Source: Impatiens glandulifera
Lineage: Eukaryota > Streptophyta > Magnoliopsida > Ericales > Balsaminaceae
Reading direction: 5' to 3'
Assembly (NCBI RefSeq): GCF_907164915.1
Contig: NC_061866.1
Coordinates: 23,763,905-23,827,904, forward strand
Length of the DNA stretch: 64,000 bases
Under the pieces are notes generated by a model. The model had not been told where the DNA came from. It made no database searches and was given only the letters and a program-made list of their open reading frames with translations. This document shows positions 1 to 11,280 of this stretch, one piece after another. A program made the translations under genes and the position numbers. Within the stretch, counting starts at the first letter, position 1. Each line of letters opens with the position of its first letter.

Positions 1-1
1 A

Positions 2-1360
2 CTCAGCAAGATCGTCTCCTCTCTGTTCATCCTAGGCAAGACCTATAGCAACCGGGAACTTGCTATCAAGGTCATGCGTGCTCTTCCAAGGGAATGGGAC
101 ATAAAAACTATGGCGATGAGAGAATCCAAGGATCTGATCAAGATCTCTCTCTTTGATCTCTTCGCTGACTTCAAGGCCTACGAGTTCGAGCTGAACTGTA
201 GGATGGAAGAAGATCAACTCTCGTCCGTTATCATTGCCAAGGCGTTGGTGACTGCTGAAGAGCCACCAACTGCTCCAGACGTGAAGATGGCAGCTCAGCA
301 GCTGAGCAGCGATGCCATGTCTCTCTTTGTGAAGAAGTTTGGCGACTTCATGAAGAACAGCAACTCTAACTCAAACTCTTCAAATTCTAACGATAATAGA
401 AAATCTAAAGCTAATGTTACTTGTTTTAATTGTGGTATTAAAGGTCATTACACATCGAAATGCCGGAAGCCAATGCGTGAAGATGCTAAGGAAGATGGAA
501 AAGAGCTGAAGGCTGTTATGGCCGGTGACGCAAAGAGCAGAGGAAGCAGCCGTGGATCGTACTTCTCATCCAGTGAAAGTGATGAAGAAGACGTGGCCTG
601 CTTCATGGCCAGAGAAGATGAGGAAGAAACTCAGGAAACTGAGGTATTTGATTTCTCCTCCGAAAAGTTTTGAAGGGAACAACTGGTAGATGCACTAGAT
701 GAAATGGTCATCGAGTACAGAAACCTAGCAGAATCTCTAAATAAAACTAAATCTTCATCAGATTTAAATGAACAAAATCGGTTCAAAGAGGAAGAATCAC
801 ATGTTTTTGAAAAGAAAATTGAAGAGATCTCATCTGAAAACGAGATGCTCAAGGAACAGATTCAAACTCTTTCATCTGAAAACAAAAGGCTTAACTATGT
901 TGTCTGTGCATGGACAAGGTCTGGTGATGCTGTCAAATATCAGATCAGCATGTTGAAACCTGCTGGATCTAGATCCGGATTGGGATTTGATAGCAATGAT
1001 CCTAACCTATCCTGCAAAAAGTCAAAGCCAAGTTTTGTCAAAGGAAGTATGACTGACATTGAATCTGATCCTATTCATGAAGAAGTTGCTTTTAAAAAAG
1101 AAATAGTTTATGTTCCACCAACTGTTAGCTAGCTTAAGAATAAGCTTGAAAAGGATAATAAGTATGGTAAATTAAAACCTGACTCTAAGTCAAGGAGTTT
1201 TAAAAGAAAACCTTCTTCAAAATTCAATGGATCAATGGCTTGCAGGAAGCCATCTGCTAAGTCAAAATCATATGCATTAATCACAACACAAAATGAGAAA
1301 TCCATCAAAATAACTCAAATATGGATTCCTAAGGGACTAATTGATCGAGGACCCAATTGA
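2..1360 (+). pseudogene. gag: SIRE-F gag (UBN2-type), C-terminal part, two nonsense codons
   Basis: One reading frame runs from the window edge to TGA at 1358-1360. It contains the UBN2/gag-polypeptide region (ALPREWDIKTMAMRES near codon 25) and an Asn/Ser-rich linker. A CCHC knuckle follows at 422-463 (CFNC...GH...C) and would bind the genomic RNA. After that come an acidic Ser/Glu stretch and a Glu/Lys coiled-coil segment. Two in-frame stops break it: TGA at 671-673, where SIRE-E has Ser, and TAG near 1130, where SIRE-E has Trp. The frame ends with IPKGLI..GPN-stop, the same Gag end seen in SIRE-A and SIRE-D. No pol follows. Confidence 0.85.
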
Positions 1361-1615
1361 ATATGGGTACCAAGATTTGTAAATAGTTTATTTGTAGGTG
1401 ATGCAAGAGGATAGCAGGAAGGAAGCTAGAAGAGTACTCATCTGAGTACATAGCTTGAAAGATCAACAATGGCATTTGCCATTCTAGAAGAATAATTGTT
1501 TTTATTTGTTAAAATTCTTTTTGGTCTTTGGACCACAAAAATTGTTTATAAAACTCTTTTGTCCATATTCATTTTTGAGAAGAAAATTTTCTTTGGAATT
1601 AAAGATATTATCTAG

Positions 1616-1985
1616 ACGAATATCCATAATCGGTCTAAATAGACAAGGGTGTCTAAGAGAAAAAGCATGTACTTAGACGTATTTTTATTCATAGTCTATA
1701 CATCTAAGTCTATATGTTGGGATCTTTTATCCACGAAATTAGAAGGACACGTCTAATAGACGTTAGACGTTTTTATGTCTTGAGTAAGAGGTTGCTCACG
1801 TCTAATAAACATACGTCTAACACGTGGTGTTCATGCGGAATTAGACGTACACGTCTAATAAACATTAGACGGATTTGTTATAAACACGGAATTAGACGTA
1901 TGCGTCTAATACACTCATCTGTCTAATAGACGCTGTGTTATTTGTGAAGTAAGAAAAACGTCTAACTACGTGCCGATTAGACTGA
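1616..1985. repeat. Cluster of TTAGAC / GTCTAA half-sites upstream of the SIRE-F accessory gene
   Basis: Many copies of ttagacg and its partner cgtctaa occur in about 370 bp, several as close inverted pairs. The same core builds the arrays in the F and E LTRs. Here it lies outside the LTR, just upstream of the internal promoter, which suggests a shared cis-regulatory motif. The role is inferred; the repetition is seen. Confidence 0.7.
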
Positions 1986-2204
1986 TCAGGGACAGCTGTC
2001 ACACGCTGAGAGTTATTTACTTTTCCCGCTCAAAATATCGAACAGTCATCTCTTAATAACATGAAGACACGTGTCTATCAAGTTTAAAGAAAATGACTAA
2101 TATACCCTCATTTTTAATGATTACTTCTTGAAAAAGGACGTCTAACATTTATTAATGGGCCATACCCCTAGAATAGACGGTTATTCAATATTTCCATGAT
2201 TCAT

Positions 2205-2214
2205 CTATATAAGG
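2205..2214 (+). promoter_or_regulatory. TATA box of the SIRE-F accessory gene
   Basis: The sequence ctatataagg lies about 120 bp upstream of the ATG at 2333, a usual plant TATA-to-ATG distance. Equivalent TATA boxes precede the accessory genes of SIRE-A, -B and -C. Confidence 0.6.
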
Positions 2215-2332
2215 ATATTCCTGCATGATTTTGAAAACTTTCAATCTCTTGAAATTCCTAAGAACCTTAGTTTTCTTGCATCTCTCTCACTAAAACTCTT
2301 TGAAATATCATATCGATTCATATTCTCTCAAA

Positions 2333-5300
2333 ATGGTGAAGAAAATCACGCTCGGTCACTGTACTTTGCAGGTGGACTTTCCATCTGTGTTCACCTTCGA
2401 TCAGCCAGAGGTGGTGAAGATGTTCCAAAGCCTATAATATTCTGGGTTGAGGAAGTATTTGGGCAGACCGTTCATCTTCCATGAAGATGAAGTTCGCGAG
2501 TTTTTCAAAACGGCAGTTATGGTGTATGATTCCATCGTAGCAACCGTCAACAGAAAGGAGATCTCTTTTGACGAAGCAGTGTATGCGGAGTTCTTTGAAC
2601 TCCCAACGGAGGGTCATCTGTTCGATTTGGTGCTCTCGTCTGAAGTCATGGAGGAAATGAAGACTTCCTTCTCTGCTGATGGTTCCAAAATCCATGTTAA
2701 TGGATTTAAGAAGGTATTCAAGCCCATTTTATCCTTCTAAATGACGTGGTGGCGAAGGCGCTGCAAGGGAAGTCCGGCTCGTTCAACCTGTATAGTCAAG
2801 ACCATTTTGACTATATGTGTGCCATCTCTAAAGGAATCCAAGTGAACTGGGGTCATACCCTGTTCCAAAATCTATGTTACTCAATCTGCCAGAGTAACAA
2901 GGAGAGTATCACCTATGCGGCTCAACTGAGCCATCTGTTGAAGTTCCTAGGGGTTCTTGTCGGTGAACCAACGCAGATCAACTCTACAAGAGTTTTCACA
3001 GCGTCGATAGTTGCCAGCACTCTGATCAGAGTGAAGAACAACCTAGAATCTTCTTCTAGAGCCTCTAGTTTCCAGACTGGTGGAAGGCCTTCCACCCGAT
3101 CAAAGCCATCTGCTTTTGTTGTGTCAATAGGGGCAAAGCGAACCAGAACTGTGAACGAATCGGAGGCCAGTTCCTCCAGTATGAAGAGTCCAAGTCAGAA
3201 GGACATAGATTCTGTCGATTCAAGGGTGAAGCAAGGTCCAGGCGTACTTGCTGCAACCCCGATGACATCTGTATCTACTCCCTCAACTTTCTTGAGGAAA
3301 CCTTCGAGGTCCTGTTCCTCAAAGGAGAAAAAGACAAAGGCGCCCCGCGCGTCTAAATCTGCAAAGGTAACGTCTTCTAAGTCTGTGGCTGCTGTGCCAA
3401 AATTTGTTGTTCCCGAAGTGGAACAAGCCGATTCTGTCTTCTCTCCCTTGAGAGAATCTGCTGAAGGGCCTGCTGTTGAGTCATCCGGTCCAATTGTTGA
3501 ATCTATTGACAGGGTAGAATCCCTAGTTACTAAGTCTGATCAGGTAGCCGTCGGTGCTACAGAGTCATCTATACCAGAACAAGGTGCTGCTCCTACCCTT
3601 GCTGCTGATGAACCCATCATTCCTGCTCCCAAGGATTCCTTGGTGGTTGGAAAAATCGTGTGCAGAGAGCTTCCTGTTGAGCTCTGTTTGAAACCTCAAT
3701 CGGCCTTCGAACTGTTGCAGGCCGGGAAAAGAGAAAAAGGAATCATTATTGGTGAACCAAGACCTGTTCCAAAACCTGTAGAGGTTGTTGGAAAAGGAAA
3801 GTCTATTATTCTTCAAGCTCCTGAAAAGGTGTCTGAAGCAAGAGGAATCGTCGATCTGATTTTGGATCAAGTGAAGGTCCTTTCGGCTGAACAATTAGAG
3901 ATCTATGATTCTTGGCGTACTGAGAGGCTGTCCTCTAGCTATAATGGCTCTCTGTCCAATGCTGCCATAACGAAAGAATGGAAGAGACGAGTAACAAACG
4001 AGAAGAAGGTCCTGAAGTGGGCAAGAACTTCAGATGTGGCTGAAGCTTTGAACAAGAAAGAGTTGGTTGAAGCTTGCATTCTTGAGAAAGCTTTATTCCC
4101 AATCTATGAAGCCAGAAAAGCAAACTTCGACCCTGACGCAAAAGGAGCTCCTGTTGAAACCAAAGTTCTAAAGAAGTTGAATGATATCTTGGAAGGGTAT
4201 GTTTCTTCTGCTTCCAGATATATTCATGGCGCTGATTGCTCTGGCGCAGAATCGCTCAACGTAGAAGAGGACATGGATATTCCTAATGTCGATGAATTTG
4301 ATGCTACTCTCATGATTGAATTCGGGACCCTGTCTGCCGAAGAGAGACACACTCAAGATCACCCGGTTCAAGAGCTTCCCAATGAAGATGAAGCAATAGT
4401 GAATGTTCAAGAGCCTGAACAAGCTCTTGTAACGAATGTTAAAGAAGTAATCGTGGAAGAGGTAGTTGAGGAGGCTTCGAAAGCTCCTTTTGAAGAAGAT
4501 GTAATTATAACCCCTGTTGTGAGAACAGAGGGTGTTCAAGAAAAACTGGCCGAGGCAACTCAGCCAGAGACTGCACGAACTGAGGGGGAACCCTCTAAGG
4601 AAAAAGCTGATGAAGAAGAAGGTTCCTCATCTGAGGAGGAACAGGATGAGCAACCCAAGTTCGTTAAGATCGACTTATTTCCCAAAGGTGCTGTGGGAAG
4701 TATTCACGAGAATATAACCAATCCCCGCCACTATGCTGGAAGTTTGCTCGAAAGATTCGAAAGGGCACATAAAGAAATTGACGATGAAGAGGCACAAGAG
4801 AAAGCTGCCAAGGATGCTGAAGTTCATCAGCCTAAGAAATCATTGCAGGTTCATACAAACTTTGAGCCTATTCAAAGTATGGCTACAGATTCTGAAGAAG
4901 TGTCTTCTCACGAAGGTCGATCCGCTGGAGGAAATAATATGTTAAGATCTATGAGGTCTATGCTTTCGACAATGCAGAAGACAATGTGCCAATCTATGAT
5001 CTCCAGGGAAGAGGAAAGAGCGAATATTGATAAAATGTTCAACATCCTATCTGAGTTGGATAAGACCTTGAAGTTGAACACCTATGAGACCCATGTCTCT
5101 AATGTGAAGTTTGGAAAGTTTGAGAAAGAATGCTTCAGCCGTCAATCTGAACTATTCGACATTGAGAGGCACATCAATGACAAACGCCACAAAGAAACCT
5201 TAGATGAATTCGCTTTGGTGAAAAATTAGCTGGTGGAAATGCAAGGTTGTATGAATCGAAACGACAATGAACGACAAGCCTTCGCCGAGAATCTTGCTAG

Positions 5301-5575
5301 GAAATTTCAAAGCTAAGGAAGATGCCTTACGTAATGATGAAAGTACTCAACCTCAACTAGTTCAAGCAGAGTCTAGCAGGAGGAACGATGGCGTAACAAC
5401 CGGTACAAGATCCAGGCGGGCTATATACTCTGATGACAATGCTAGGCCAACCAAGAGAGGCGGTGGCCGAAGTGGTTCTGATCGCGGTGGAAGAAATGGT
5501 GGCGGCCGAGGTAGGCTGTCTGATATTGATCAAGGGCGACGTGGCTTTGTTGAAGAAATAAGTTATAAGTTTTGA
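2333..5575 (+). pseudogene. SIRE-F accessory protein, type 3 (N-domain, central helical part, coiled coil, RGG tail)
   Basis: The start is ATG 2333 (MVKKITLGHCTLQVDF). The N-terminal domain of about 200 residues has the family marks: LQVDF, a GLRKYLG-like segment, a REFF segment, FELPTEG and VNWGHTLF. A long low-complexity Ser/Pro/Glu part follows, then a helical segment (VAEALNKKELVEA) shared with SIRE-G, then acidic Glu-rich and Met/Ser-rich stretches. After the TAG at 5227 a different frame (5267-5575) encodes an Arg/Gly tail (GGGRSGSDRGGRNGGGRGR) like RNA-binding RGG boxes. Breaks: TAA at 2435, a frameshift near 2700-2745, and a stop plus frameshift near 5229-5267. An uninterrupted stretch of 827 codons (2746-5229) survives. 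The function is unknown. It occupies the place of the env-like ORF of some Sireviruses, but I see no signal peptide or membrane segment. Confidence 0.7.
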
Positions 5576-5674
5576 TACAGGTGTATTAAAACAAATATGT
5601 CTTTGGACTTGGATCTAATGAGGATCATTAAACCGATTTTGATCTCCATTCGCATTAAGTTAGACGCAAGTCTA

Positions 5675-6520
5675 ATGAAATTAGACGCCCAGTCTAACTC
5701 AACGGAGTTAGACGGGGCAGTCTAATAGACGCATGAATTAGACGTGAGTCTAATAGAATTAGACGTACAGTCTAACTCATCGGAGTTAGACGTGTAAGTC
5801 TAATAGACGTGTAAAGAATTAGACGGGTAGTCTAATGAATACACGGAATTAGACGTGAGTCTAATAGAATTAGACGTACAATCTAACTCATCGGAGTTAG
5901 ACGTGTAAGTCTAATAGACGTGTAAAGAATTAGACGGGTAGTCTAATGAATACACGGAGTTAGACGTGTAAGTCTAATAGACGTGTAAAGAATTAGACGG
6001 GTAGTCTAATGAATACACGGAATTAGACGTGAGTCTAATAGAATTGGACGTACAGTCTAACTCATCGGAGTTAGACGTGTAAGTCTAATAGACGTGTAAA
6101 GAATTAGACGGGTAGTCTAATGAATACACGGAATTAGACGTGAGTCTAATAGAATTAGACGTACAGTCTAACTCATCGGAGTTAGACGTGTAAGTCTAAT
6201 AGACGTGTAAAGAATTAGACGGGTAGTCTAATGAATACACGGAATTAGACGTGAGTCTAATAGAATTAGACGTACAGTCTAACTCATCGGAGTTAGACGT
6301 GTAAGTCTAATAGACGTAAAGAATTAGATGGATGGTCTAATGAATACCCGGAATTAGACGTGTAAGTCTAATAGACGTGTAAAGAATTAGACGGGTAGTC
6401 TAATGAATCCACGGAATTAGACGTGAGTCTAACAGAATTAAACGTACAGTCTAACTCATCGGAGTTAGAGGTGTAAGTCTAATAGACGTAAAGAATTAGA
6501 CGGATGGTCTAATGAATACG
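5675..6520 (+). repeat. Tandem array, period 111 bp, built of TTAGAC...GTCTAA palindromes
   Basis: The phrase gagttagacgtgtaagtc recurs 111 bp apart in several successive copies: 5786 to 5897, 5960 to 6071, 6071 to 6182, and 6182 to 6293. One partial unit of about 62 bp breaks the phase near 5950. Each unit holds three or four inverted pairs with 6-bp arms and 3-8 bp loops. Confidence 0.9.
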
Positions 6521-7000
6521 CGGAATTAGACGTGGTAGTCTAACTCAGTGGAGTTAGACGTACCCGTCTAATGGTTATTATAATTAGACGGATTGTCTAA
6601 TTATTGAAAGTTAGACGTGGGTCTAACTCCTTCAGATAAGTCTTAAGTAGAACCGGAATTAGACGTGGTAGTCTAACTCAGTGGAGTTAGACGTACCCGT
6701 CTAATGGTTATTATAATTAGACAGATTGTCTAATTATTGAAAGTTAGACGTGGGTCTAACTCCTTCAGATAAGTCTAAAGTAGAAACGGAATTAGACGTG
6801 GTAGTCTAACTCAGTGGAGTTAGACGTACCTGTCTAATGGTTATTATAATTAGACGGATTGTCTAATTATTGAAAGTTAGACGTGGGTCTAACTCCTTCA
6901 GATAAGTCTGAAGTAGAACCGGAATTAGACGTGATAGTCTAACTCAGTAGAGTTAGACGTACCCGTCTAATGGTTATTGATATTAGACGCAAGTCTAAGT
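6521..7000 (+). repeat. Tandem array, period 133 bp, same palindromic core
   Basis: The phrase cggaattagacgtg starts at 6521, 6654, 6787 and 6920, exactly 133 bp apart. Each unit contains ttagacgta..cgtctaa, ttagacggattgtctaa and ttagacgtgggtctaa inverted pairs. It follows the 111-bp array inside the same LTR, so two higher-order repeat lengths evolved from one core motif. Confidence 0.9.
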
Positions 7001-7976
7001 ACATTAGACCAGGCGATCTAATAGACTTTTTTCATCAGAAGGAGTTGACTTATTTCATTAGACTGATCCGTCTAACTGAAATATGTCTAATGCTCTGATT
7101 CAAGCAGTAAGCTTGAATCTAGCATTTCTCCTACCCATGTGCTATACCTGTACCCTACTCCTGCTCCACTTTCCTGTGAAGATTAGTACAACAGCTATAT
7201 GCATCCAATCACGGAATGACACGTAAGAGAATTTTCCTCACATTACCCGTTTTGCAGGTACATCCCTGATGGAATATTCGGCGCACTACCAGTTCGGTAC
7301 GGCCACAATCCTTGTGCTCAGAACCTGCTGTGTACAATGGAGTCTTTCCAATAGAAGACCTCCATGTATCATTCTTGAAGATTCGACCATTAGCTTCAAA
7401 TCAGTATTTAACCAATCCTTAGAGCAAAAGACGAAGCACCTTGCCTGACACGAAACCTTACGAACAAGCTTACTGATTTTGTAGAGATAGAGTCTATTCA
7501 ATCATCTTGCTTACTGAACTCATCCTTGAAGCTTCTTTCTGATTGTACTGTGTGTGAATCGAGAGAGAGAGCTAGAATCAAAAACACTATTAGCTGAGTG
7601 ATATTCTTCATCTTCTTGTAATTGAACTGAAAGTGTTCTGTTCAATAGTGAGCTAAGTGTGTGTGTAAAATGTATTTGATTCTCATCATATAGTGAATCC
7701 TTCTGGTGGTTGGAAGAAGGGGTGACGTAGGAGAGTTTCTCCGAACATCCATAAACAAACTGTTGTGTTCTTCATTTTTTGTCATCTTCTCATATTTCTT
7801 CTTGTGCTTCAAACCCATGTAAACAATTTCGCCTTGAATCCGTTTCAAGTGTTTATACAAGTTTGCGTAGAATAGAAAGAGAATTAAATCCCTATCAGGA
7901 TTTCTTTCAAACCGTTTTTCATAAGCCTTCATCCTTACCCAGACCCCTGTCTCTAACGATAAAGCCGATCCTATCA

Positions 7977-10908
7977 CATATATAACTCAGGAATACTGGA
8001 GATGACAACGATGTTACGATTCCTTGAGGCGTCCGACCTCATAGGGTTCTTGGAAGGTCCTTTTGAGTGCTACAATGAAGGAGTTATGGATTTCTTCAAC
8101 TCGACGAAGATCGTCGACAACTATATTCTTTCCATAGTAAGCGGTACGGAGTTCACCATTTCATAAGACTTGTTTGCCAAGGTCCTGAAGCTCCCAAGAA
8201 AAGGGTTGGATTTCTCTAAGGAGATTCCATCAAACATTCTATCCGATAGGTAGTTTCAAATTTCCGACAGCGACATCCCGTTAAATTTAGCGACATCCCG
8301 GAAAGAAGAGAGACTAAAGTGAAAGTATCGCATCCTTTGCGATATCGTAGCAAAGGCGCTCCAGAGAAGAGGAGGGGCTTTCGACTCAATCACCCTGTCC
8401 AAATTTGAGATGATGTATGCCATTATTAGGGGAGAAGACGTCAACTAGGGATTTGTCCTGTTCAACATCTTCTGTGAAATGGTGTTTCCCCACACCAAGA
8501 GGAGTCTGGGTTTCTCAGTCCTGATTGGATGGATTATGAGGCACTTATATGTGCCTACAAGTCCAGTCTCTGCATTGAACCCTAATAAGATTATGTCCGT
8601 TGTTACCATTGCTTGCTATATTACCAAAATTAAGAAATCCAAGGACACTTCTACCCGTGCCGCATCAGCAAAAAGACTCAGATCTGGGGTTGAGTCTACT
8701 GCCAACACCTATAGCACTGCCAAAGCTAGAACTAGAGAAGCCGGTGAAATTATTTCATCCCACAAATGAACTCGATTTGAGGTAAACATCCCTACTACTC
8801 CTCGTTTTATTGCTTCCTATGTACCAGAAGCCACTCAAGAGCAAAGAGCAACATATTCTACCACACCGATTGAGCCTACGGTTTTAGAGGTTCAATCGGC
8901 AGTTGATGATGTTGTGCAAACTGATCAGTCAAATATTCCTCAAACCGACCAGTTCGATATTCCGCAAATGGTCCAACCAGAAGATGCTGAAACCAATCAG
9001 CCCGATGATGTTACATCTATTAAAAAGGAGGTCCCAATTCCGATTGTGGTATCCTCAAAAGTTGCTGATTAAGTGGTCGTTGCAGTCATTACTAAAGAAT
9101 TCATTCCTACTCCATCATTCCATAAAGGAATTATATATACCACGCCTGCTCTAAATAAATATCCAACAAATAGAGTCCCAGTACAAGAAATTCCAAGGAG
9201 CGTCTCATCATTTGCTCAAATGAGAACTACAAGGGGATTAGAAATCAAAGAACTAGATCCAAAACCAAAACCTTCCGAAGTTGTAGGGGCAGGAAAAGGC
9301 GTTGCTGATTGCCCTCCTACTTCACCTCTTGATATCTCCCTAAAGGCTCAAACCTCCATCCAACTAATACTTAAAGAAGCCGAAGCCATGGTCAATGAGA
9401 AAATTAAGCTCTTTAATATCTGGGTGAACATCAGACTCGGCATGAGTTTTGGTGAAGTACTCCCAAAGGTTGTTTAAGATGAAAAATAGCCTGAATTGTT
9501 GAGGTTGGAAGAGGTGATCTTTTCTCTCACCAAGACAAAGTCGGTTGCTGAAGCTCTTAAGAGGAGTGAGTTTGTGGAGGCCTATGCAAGAGGCTAGACC
9601 ATTTTCCATTTTCTTAAGAAATACAAAAAGAATTATAATCCGACTACCGCTACTTCCAAAGAGGATTCAGAAGTTATCAATCATCTTCGAGAGCTTATGG
9701 ATGAGTATCTCTCCACTACTCTCAAATATGTAGATGGTGGAAAAACTTCCAAATCAAAAGCATCCTGAATTTGCCATCCTCGAATAGACTTAAATCATTA
9801 TTATGAGGAAGAGCCTTTGAATTTTGTTGAAAATATGCCTACCTCTCAAGGAAGGACACAAGCTATAAGAACCGAGCAATTGCTTGATGAACAGGCTGAA
9901 GCATTAGTGAACGTCTGAAGATAAAGTATCTACAAGTGTAACCTCCTCTAAATCCGAAGAAAATGAGATAGAGGATGAGGAAGTTGAAGAATGCTCAAAA
10001 CCTTCATCCGGGGTCGACAAGAGTCCTTCCACTTCACATCCAATAGAAAACCCTCAACCGATCGATTGTGAAATCCCTCTCTCAAAGCAAACGACTCCTC
10101 CTCTCTCAACTTCAGAACCAATCGTTCAGCAGAGCGTTCAGAACGAACTAGAGATGTTCATTCAGGTCAGCTCTCACCCTATTGTTCCTCTTCGATTTGT
10201 TCCTCTTTGCTCCCACATTTTCACTCAATCCAATTATGAAGAACATATGCCAAGGCCGGTGGATGTCCCACAAATTGTAATGGAGGTTATGGTGGATCCC
10301 TTACGATCCATTAATTCACGGTTTGACCGAGTAGAGGATGCGCAAGTTTCCTCCTCGATTTTGCATTAACAAGAGATAAATAAGGTACGAAGAGAGCTTA
10401 ACCAGGTGAAGCCTCTCTTCAACAAATCCTTCACTCTCGAGGTGAAACCAGTCCTCAATCGATGTCCTCGCATCCGAAGTCATGGAAATGGTTCAGTCAT
10501 TCAATGCTTCCAATGCGGAGAAATTGAGAGAAGTAGAGGCGGTGGAACAACGATTCCAAGATGAGGAAAATGCAGTCGATGAAGCTGCTAAAGCACTTGC
10601 CAATGCAGAAAACCCCGACGAGGACCACATGAATCTGTAAGAAATGGCGAATCAAAATCTTCCTCCTCGCAGCTCCCGCTCAAAACGAAGGCTACGTCGA
10701 GATGACGGTTTTGTCCTTAACTCTACTCATGCCCCAACTATTCTTCTACCGAGTGGAAGGACAAATCAGAATCCATACAAGTTTCCTCTCTCGCCTGAAT
10801 GACCAGTTACCCGAAGTAGCATTTCTTGAGCTCCGAAGGGAAGGGGACGTGGTCGTGCTCCCAGTGGTTTAGACTCCGCGGGGGCACAAGTGGAAATATT
10901 TTGACGAA
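7977..10908 (+). pseudogene. SIRE-G accessory protein, type 3, heavily broken
   Basis: The frame starting next to the F LTR reads HIYNSG...FLEASDLIGFLEG and matches the N-domain of the SIRE-F protein. It shows FF, LPRKGLDF and the EMMYAIIRGEDVN block. Stops interrupt it near 8164, 8250 and 8447, and frameshifts follow. Further on, TKSVAEALKRSEFVEA matches SIRE-F's VAEALNKKELVEA segment, followed by Pro/Ser/Glu-rich sequence and an Arg/Gly tail (APKGRGRGRAP in one frame near 10830). The order of parts equals that of the SIRE-F protein. The extreme N-terminus lies left of the F insertion and is not visible. Confidence 0.6.
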
Positions 10909-11280
10909 GCCGATGAAAGACATGGAGATAAGAAGTGAAAGGGAGGCATCTTGATCTTTTTCTATATTGTCTTAACATTTATAACGTTATTGGATTAAAT
11001 ATGTTGAATATTTGATCTTAACAAATTGCATCTTTTTACTTGTTTTCAAATAGGAAGATTAGAAAATACATGCTTAAGGGCTAGTTTTGATTATTTTTAG
11101 GATAAATAATCAAAAAGAAAGAAATTGATAAACATACATCACCGACTTTGAATATTTAGTTTAAATAATCAAAGAGGGAGAAATTGTTAGATTTAAATTG
11201 CTAATTTAGGATAATTAATCAACATCATAAAATAACTAAGTTTTGAATATTTAGTTTATATAATTAAAAAGGGAGAATTT
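10909..11280 (+). other. 3' end region of SIRE-G with three polypurine-tract copies
   Basis: Non-coding AT-rich sequence holds purine runs at 11111-11127 (aaaaagaaagaaattg), 11171-11186 (aaagagggagaaattg) and 11266-11280 (aaaaagggagaattt), each preceded by a taataatc- or tataatta-like phrase. They have the same form as the tract next to the 3' LTR in SIRE-A, -B and -C. Repeated PPTs are a known Sirevirus trait. Confidence 0.65.

Larger units (their letters stand above)
1361..2332 (+). other. Spacer between gag and accessory gene of SIRE-F, with palindrome cluster and promoter
   Basis: No coding frame is recognisable. The first 250 bases are AT-rich and begin with the sequence that follows the gag stop in other copies. 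A TTAGACG-rich cluster follows, then an E2F-consensus octamer TTTCCCGC at 2022-2029, then a TATA box at 2205-2214 and an AT-rich leader up to the ATG at 2333. The arrangement looks like a promoter for the accessory gene. Confidence 0.6.
1..7976 (+). mobile_element. SIRE-F, partial Ty1/copia (SIRE-like) element lacking pol
   Basis: The element enters from the left edge. It holds a gag remnant, then an accessory gene with its own promoter region, then a 3' LTR. No protease, integrase, reverse transcriptase or RNase H sequence lies between gag and the accessory gene, so pol is missing. The right end reads cctatca at 7970-7976, matching the cctaaca-type LTR ends of the sister elements. Beyond it lies the accessory frame of another element, so F appears to have inserted into SIRE-G. 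The 5' LTR and the start of gag are outside the window. Confidence 0.8.
5577..7976 (+). repeat. 3' LTR of SIRE-F, 5' end missing, about 2.4 kb
   Basis: It aligns along its length with the E LTR (54286-55865), including the caggtgtat block near the start, the tcctgctccactttcctg block after the arrays and the U5-like end. The first 100 or so bases of the LTR and the polypurine tract are missing, so the accessory gene joins the LTR directly near 5572-5577. A TATA-like tatttaa lies near 7408. Most of the extra length compared with E comes from two tandem arrays. Confidence 0.75.
7977..11280 (+). mobile_element. SIRE-G remnant (accessory gene plus polypurine tracts)
   Basis: The accessory reading frame continues left right up to the F LTR end at 7976, so F is inserted in G. 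Downstream of the gene lie three polypurine-tract copies typical of the end of these elements. No 3' LTR of G is recognisable; LINE sequence follows near 11281. Confidence 0.6.

Noticed and set aside
2746..5229. The 827-codon frame as a host gene
   Set aside because: It continues an element-type N-domain upstream in another frame, lies between gag and LTR of SIRE-F and has a relative in SIRE-G.
5650..7000. Regular short repeats that could suggest a CRISPR array or a centromeric satellite
   Set aside because: The repeats have no unique spacers, lie inside a recognisable LTR and occur in other LTRs of the family; the organism is a plant.
11184..11280. 3' LTR start of SIRE-G at tgttagattta after the second polypurine tract
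   Set aside because: Only about 80 bp follow before a third tract and LINE sequence, with no further LTR similarity; a repeated-tract unit explains it better.
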